From the NCBI GenBank assembly GCA_023014485.1, contig JAJOZX010002364.1, forward strand, positions 577,001 through 641,000: a DNA stretch of 64,000 bases, given 5' to 3'. This document shows positions 59,830-64,000 of the stretch, piece after piece. Source of the stretch: Bathynomus jamesi (taxonomy: Eukaryota; Arthropoda; Malacostraca; Isopoda; Cirolanidae). Position 1 is the first letter of the stretch; the number at the start of each line of letters is the position of its first letter. The notes under the pieces were generated by a model. That model was not told the origin of the DNA. It worked only from the letters and a program-made list of their open reading frames with translations, and did no database searches. Made by a program: the position numbers and the translations under genes.

Positions 59830-60593
59830 ACACACTGCATTTGAAAGATGCGAGGTCATAGACAGGAGGAAAGATGGATTGAGGAAGATTGAAGTTGACC
59901 AGTTGAAAGATGAGACTGAAAATACCAATTAACCCTTGCATTAGATAGTTGGACAGAAAAGGAATGAAAGTGCAAAAAGTCTAGTACTGCATGCTCTCTT
60001 TAAAGGAGGCATGCAGTTAGAGAGTTCAGAAGAGCAACATCTGTTATAATAATAGTAAAAAGAGAGATTGAAGACAATCAGTAAGAAGCAGGGAATTGAG
60101 ACAAAAAGCCTTTCTTTCCACCCAGTCAAGTACTGCTGTGTGGGTTGAGCCACCCAACACATGAGAAGCATACTCCATACAGGGGTGAACAAGACCCCTG
60201 TACAGACAGCAACTGAGTGGGGATGAAGAAACCACGGAGGCAGTACAGCACACCTAACCTCTTAGAAGCTGTTTCAGAAAGAGTACACATGATCTTTCCA
60301 GGAAAGATCACAAGAAAAGGAAATGCCAAGAATGTTAAGAAGGATCAAATTGTGTGTTGACAGTAAGGGGATAGTTGTGTAGAAGACTGTCATGAGTAGA
60401 CAGATGAAGAACCAAGTTTCTGAGGAACTGAAAGCCATAGTTTTCTTTACCCCAATCAGATATAGCAGAAAGAGCAGAGGTCAGGTGTCCCATAGCCATC
60501 CTACACAAATCATGAAGTGACTGCTATGAGGGACACTTTGGGAAGCAGGTGGAGAAGTGAAGAGTGGAATCATTGGCATAGGAGGGTCATTCC

Positions 60594-62059
60594 ATAGTCT
60601 CGGTCATTACATTCATAGGCAACTTATTGTTATATTCCCTGCTCTTGTGAATAAAGTATGAACAGCAGCGGCACAAATTTTCTTGTGAACATAAACAGAT
60701 GGTTGGGCTCTAAAATGAGACTAGGTTTTGCATATTTCATTTCTTGGTTTTTGCTAGGAGCGTATCCAAATTCGTCGTCTCAGTCGTTACAACGATGCAA
60801 CCTCAGTTTTCAGTAGGTGGTACATATGTGTAAAAGTCAGTGAATTGGCCAGAGCTATTCAAATGAGAATTCTACCATGGATACTTGAATGTTGTGGCCC
60901 CAATTTGAGACATAGTTTGTTAGAAAATATTAACTTGTATTTTAAATATATATAAAAAACTACTCTCGGTCGTTACATATTTTTTGTCTCGGTCATTACC
61001 ATCGGTATTTCAATATAAAATTGAACATTTATCATACAATAAAGCAGACATATATCATATTATTGGTATTTATGACTTACCCTTCAATGTGTATATATAC
61101 ATATATACTGTACTGTATATATATGTAAATATATTCCATATAAATATATATAACTACGCAAAAGGGGAGAGTGCAGGAATGTTGCAAGTGATGACGTAAT
61201 GTTACAAAGGGGGGTAGGGTTGTTGCAAAAGAAAAAGATACCCCAAAGGGCCCTTTGTTGCCAACTGGGGTTGCAAGGGGAATGCAACTTGGGGGCCTCC
61301 CCCAAGCTATTCCCCCCAAAGGGCCATCTTGGTCGTTACATTGTGCGATGTAATGACCGAGACGTACCTTTACAAGAGAAGTATAGGAGCTGGACTTAAT
61401 TTTTTGTAATGGACACGTACCCCATAGGAAACTAGCTTTGCGATTAAGACAAATTTTTTTTTTGCTTCAAATAACTAAAGCTATATAAAAAATTTGGAAA
61501 AAACGTCTCAGTCGTTACATACAAATGTGCCTTATATAGATATCGGCTCAGTTTTTATTGATTCGGTTAATGAAAGTTATTTTATGTGGAAATCTTTAAG
61601 GAAGACCTACTTTATGACATAAATAAGAAATGCCTATTATCCCTCAACTATTTTGGCCATGCGAGCTTTCAAAATTGAGGGAAAATATCACAATGATTAT
61701 TTAGAGTCCAGTGTTTCCCAACCGGGGGCCATGGCACATTTGAAGGGGGCCACAGGAAAATGTTATTTTTTAAAATAGTTAAATCTGCATATTACCTACT
61801 GAAAATAATGCTTATGGGGGCCACGGGAAAAAATAAGGTTCCTAAGGGGGGCCATAAGCCAAAACCGGTTGGGAACCACTGATTTAGACAATAGTGCATT
61901 GTGTATGAACCTCAGTAACTTTTTTTCTAGATGCGATAGAGTTAAAAACTCTTCAGATTTGGAAACTAGAGACTCTTACCTATCTAATGTGTATCACATG
62001 ATACATTTTGATGAATTTTGAATTTTCGACCTCAGGTTGACACTTTCATGGAATCACCC
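60594..62059. mobile_element. GGGTCATTC element with repeated GTCTCGGTCGTTACAT
   Basis: Starts GGGTCATTCCATAGTCTCGG, ends CACTTTCATGGAATCACCC. Flanks AGGA and AGGT suggest a 4-bp TSD with one change. The ends resemble the 4.4-kb element at 14676-19055. Six or more copies of GTCTCGGTCGTTACAT-like repeats in both orientations (60605, 60777, 60965, 60990, 61328-61363, 61505) lie inside. No transposase; a hAT MITE is nested at 61709-61881. Confidence 0.65.
61709..61881. mobile_element. hAT-like MITE
   Basis: Ends CAGTGTTTCCCAACCGG and CCGGTTGGGAACCACTG, with GGGGGCCA repeats inside. Flanking ATTTAGA on both sides indicates an imperfect 8-bp TSD. CAGTGGTTCCCAACC is a common hAT end. Confidence 0.8.
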
Positions 62060-62345
62060 AGGTGTGAATAGGACAGGAAGTATGAATTAAAAAATCTTTA
62101 ATAAATAAAAGGAAACAAGTGGGTGACAGGACAGAACCCCTGAGGAACACCCCTGTTAATAACTTTAGAAGAAGAACAGTGGCCATCTACAACTGCAGCT
62201 ATAGATTGGCCAGAATGGAAATTAAAGATGAAGGCACAGATAGAAGGATAGAAACCAAAGGAGGGCAGTTTCAAAATTAAAGATTTTTGCCAGACTATCA
62301 AAAGCTTTTGATATATCTAGTGCAACAGTAAAGTTTCACCAAAAT

Positions 62346-62818
62346 CCTAAGAGGAGAGGATGACCAGGAGTCAGACAGAGATGCAATTAACATTGTAAAT
62401 GCTATTTTTGTTTTTTCTGAATAAATTGGGCAAAGGAGGGTGTACTTTTCTTAAATCGTCCCACCATAAGCAGAGTAGCAAGTCTTTAAAAGAGGTAGAC
62501 TGGCTCTGCCCCAGAGATCATAAAGGAGAGAACTCTTTCAAATTAATAGGAGCCACCTATCTGAATCTCAACCACACCAAAAAGAGGTGCATTCTTAGAT
62601 ATAGACATTCAATAGTACACACGAACAATGAACTTTTTTCAGCCACTCTTTTCTTTAACAAAGAATATAGCAAACAGAGCAATGAGCAAGACCTTTACTG
62701 GACAGGAGATGGGTGAATACAGTCCCAGATACTCTTTTATAGTACTCAATGAGCAAGAAATGCAGAATCATGACCCAAGCATGTGGGAACATTCTAGAAG
62801 TTTTGGCCACATGAGGGA
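62346..62818. other. Unassigned, possibly LINE upstream sequence
   Basis: An open plus-strand frame (62399-62716) has no family signature. It may be antisense to the 5' continuation of the LINE; not supported as a gene. Confidence 0.3.
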
Positions 62819-62819
62819 A

Positions 62820-63699
62820 ATTTAGGAGTCATCTCAAGGTGAGTTGAGCTACACCCACTTTTTTGGAAAAAGGCAGGGCTATCACACATGACATAACATT
62901 GTACAATATTTGCTTGTGGTCCACAATGATCTTGACACATGCAGGAACTCTTGCATCCAAGGCATATTGTGTGCCTGCATATGCATGCTGACCAGCCCAA
63001 GTGCTTTGAGGTCTTACCCCCTTGAAAATAATTAGAGGCGGCATCTTCTCACATGCAGCAGATATTCTGGCCATTACTGTGATAGCCTCTGTCTGAAGTT
63101 GATGTCACACAGGGATGCCTTCTCACCAACAGGAGCCACCAATGAATAGACAAATTTTGTCTATATTCCAAACACATTCCAGCACACCTTCAATTTTAAG
63201 CTTAGTCATTTCTTCTTTCAGTGATGCATAGTAACCATAGCTGATATCAGGATCACTTGATGCTACCTCGCATGCTTTCTCCAATGCTGATGGTATTTTT
63301 ACTGAAAACCTGCATCTCTCCATGAAGTTCTGCAATCAATCATCTTTGAGCCTGGAGTATTTTTTTGTAGATGTCCTATTGTCCAGCATGTCTGAACTTT
63401 TGTTTGATATGATGTATCCATGTACAAACTCTTTTACCTCAGCTTTTGTTGCTGCAAATCGGCATTCAGCCAATTTCATCTTTGCATCCTTTGGGAATGC
63501 TGGCTGCTCACCAGAATGCTCGCAAGGTGATGCAATTGCTAGATTTACTGGCTTTTTCAGCCTTCTTACAAAGAGTGCAGCAGTCAGCATACTGCTGAGA
63601 AGCTGCCCTAATACTACGCACATCATTCATCACTGCATTTATGGCTTCATGCAGCTCATCTTCAACAGGATCTTTCTTCCCAATATAGGCTTGTGGCAT
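62820..63699 (-). pseudogene. Pogo/Tigger-type transposase, decayed
   Basis: Minus strand from 63699: MPQAYIGKKDPVEDELHEAI (N-terminal HTH), then after a shift LAECRFAATKAEVKEFVHGY, then FMERCRFSVKIPSALEKACE and CVWNIDKICLF (the VxNxDETG catalytic block with D kept and E changed), then ISAACEKMPPLIIFKGVRPQ (the A.G..LPP..IFKG block). At least three frameshifts. No element ends located. Confidence 0.75.
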
Positions 63700-63732
63700 T
63701 GTGAAGGTTTAGCAGCTATGCTGACTCAATAA

Positions 63733-64000
63733 TGCTCATTTTTACATTAAGACCCTTAGCTATGAAACTAACCAAATTGAGTATCTAGTCCTAAAATATA
63801 TACTAAAAAAACAATGACAATAAAAATTGCTAGACCCACTTCATACTAAGGGTGGGGTCAAATATAGGTATATTGATTCTGCGTAGTACACACTTTAAAA
63901 CTAGATTAAATTATAGATAAGAGGTTTTCATCTCTCAGTAATTTGAACTAGTTTCATCACTTTTATGAATCACTTTAAAAGTCACTTCACATTTCTTGTT
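63733..64000. other. Window edge, nothing recognised
   Basis: AT-rich, no exon. The missing first exon of Hsp110 was looked for here on the minus strand and not found. Confidence 0.5.

Larger units (their letters stand above)
59830..62345 (-). mobile_element. LINE family A copy split by a DNA element
   Basis: Minus strand: reverse-transcriptase block at 62301-62098 (WHKSLILKLPSFGFYPSIC after adjustment, then VVDGHCSSSKVINRGVPQGF, the RGVPQGS motif with S lost), C-terminal tail at 60330-59900 (LYRGLVHPCMEYASHVLGGS, FSVQ-like region, LWN block decayed). Between 60594 and 62059 sits a foreign element. Frameshifts make it inactive. Confidence 0.75.

Overview
This is nuclear DNA from an arthropod, most likely a decapod crustacean. 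The evidence is intron-rich housekeeping genes with GT-AG introns, (CCTAA)n telomere-type repeats, long (TA)n and (GT)n microsatellites, and CR1/jockey-type LINE C-termini that I associate with crab and shrimp genomes. The species call is inference. No bacterial genes, CRISPR array or rRNA operon is visible.

Two real genes are present, both on the minus strand. BCAS2/SPF27 (Prp19/NTC spliceosome subunit) has five coding exons between 33069 and 6613, which join in phase to about 205 residues; its first intron is about 19 kb and packed with transposons. HSPA4/Hsc70Cb (Hsp110 chaperone) has fifteen coding exons between 52646 and 40042, which join in phase to about 798 residues. Only the exon with the N-terminal ~37 residues was not found; it probably lies beyond 64000. 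A short open reading frame at 618-998 may be the last exon of a third, unidentified gene.

Almost everything else is mobile DNA, much of it delimitable to the base by target-site duplications (TSDs). There are four Merlin-like elements with 8-bp TSDs and GG...CC ends; each carries only the N-terminal zinc-ribbon piece of an IS1595/Merlin-type transposase plus a long hairpin at the right end. There are many hAT elements with 8-bp TSDs, including a 9.46-kb ZBED-type hAT (14170-23629) that holds at least six further insertions. Tc1/mariner/pogo elements with TA TSDs include one intact 352-codon transposase gene (45678-47062) inside an Hsp110 intron. Two elements begin GGGTCATTC and have 4-bp TSDs. 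Three LINE families, tRNA- and 5S-rRNA-headed SINEs with a shared tail, Penelope-like remnants, and foldback elements built around a tRNA-like sequence complete the set.

Layout: 1-6.6 kb, possible exon, one Merlin, one hAT. 6.6-33.1 kb, BCAS2 with intron 1 (14.0-33.0 kb) holding the hAT nest, mariner derivatives, LINEs and three Merlins. 33.1-40.0 kb, intergenic with a LINE end, Penelope endonuclease remnant, tRNA foldback, mariner tail and hAT. 40.0-52.6 kb, Hsp110. 52.7-64 kb, presumed Hsp110 intron 1 or upstream DNA with decayed transposon genes.

The strongest candidates for something undescribed are the zinc-ribbon-plus-hairpin Merlin architecture with its hairpin family, a 920-bp element with inverted hammerhead-like motifs, the tRNA-in-foldback repeats, and the head-swapping SINEs.
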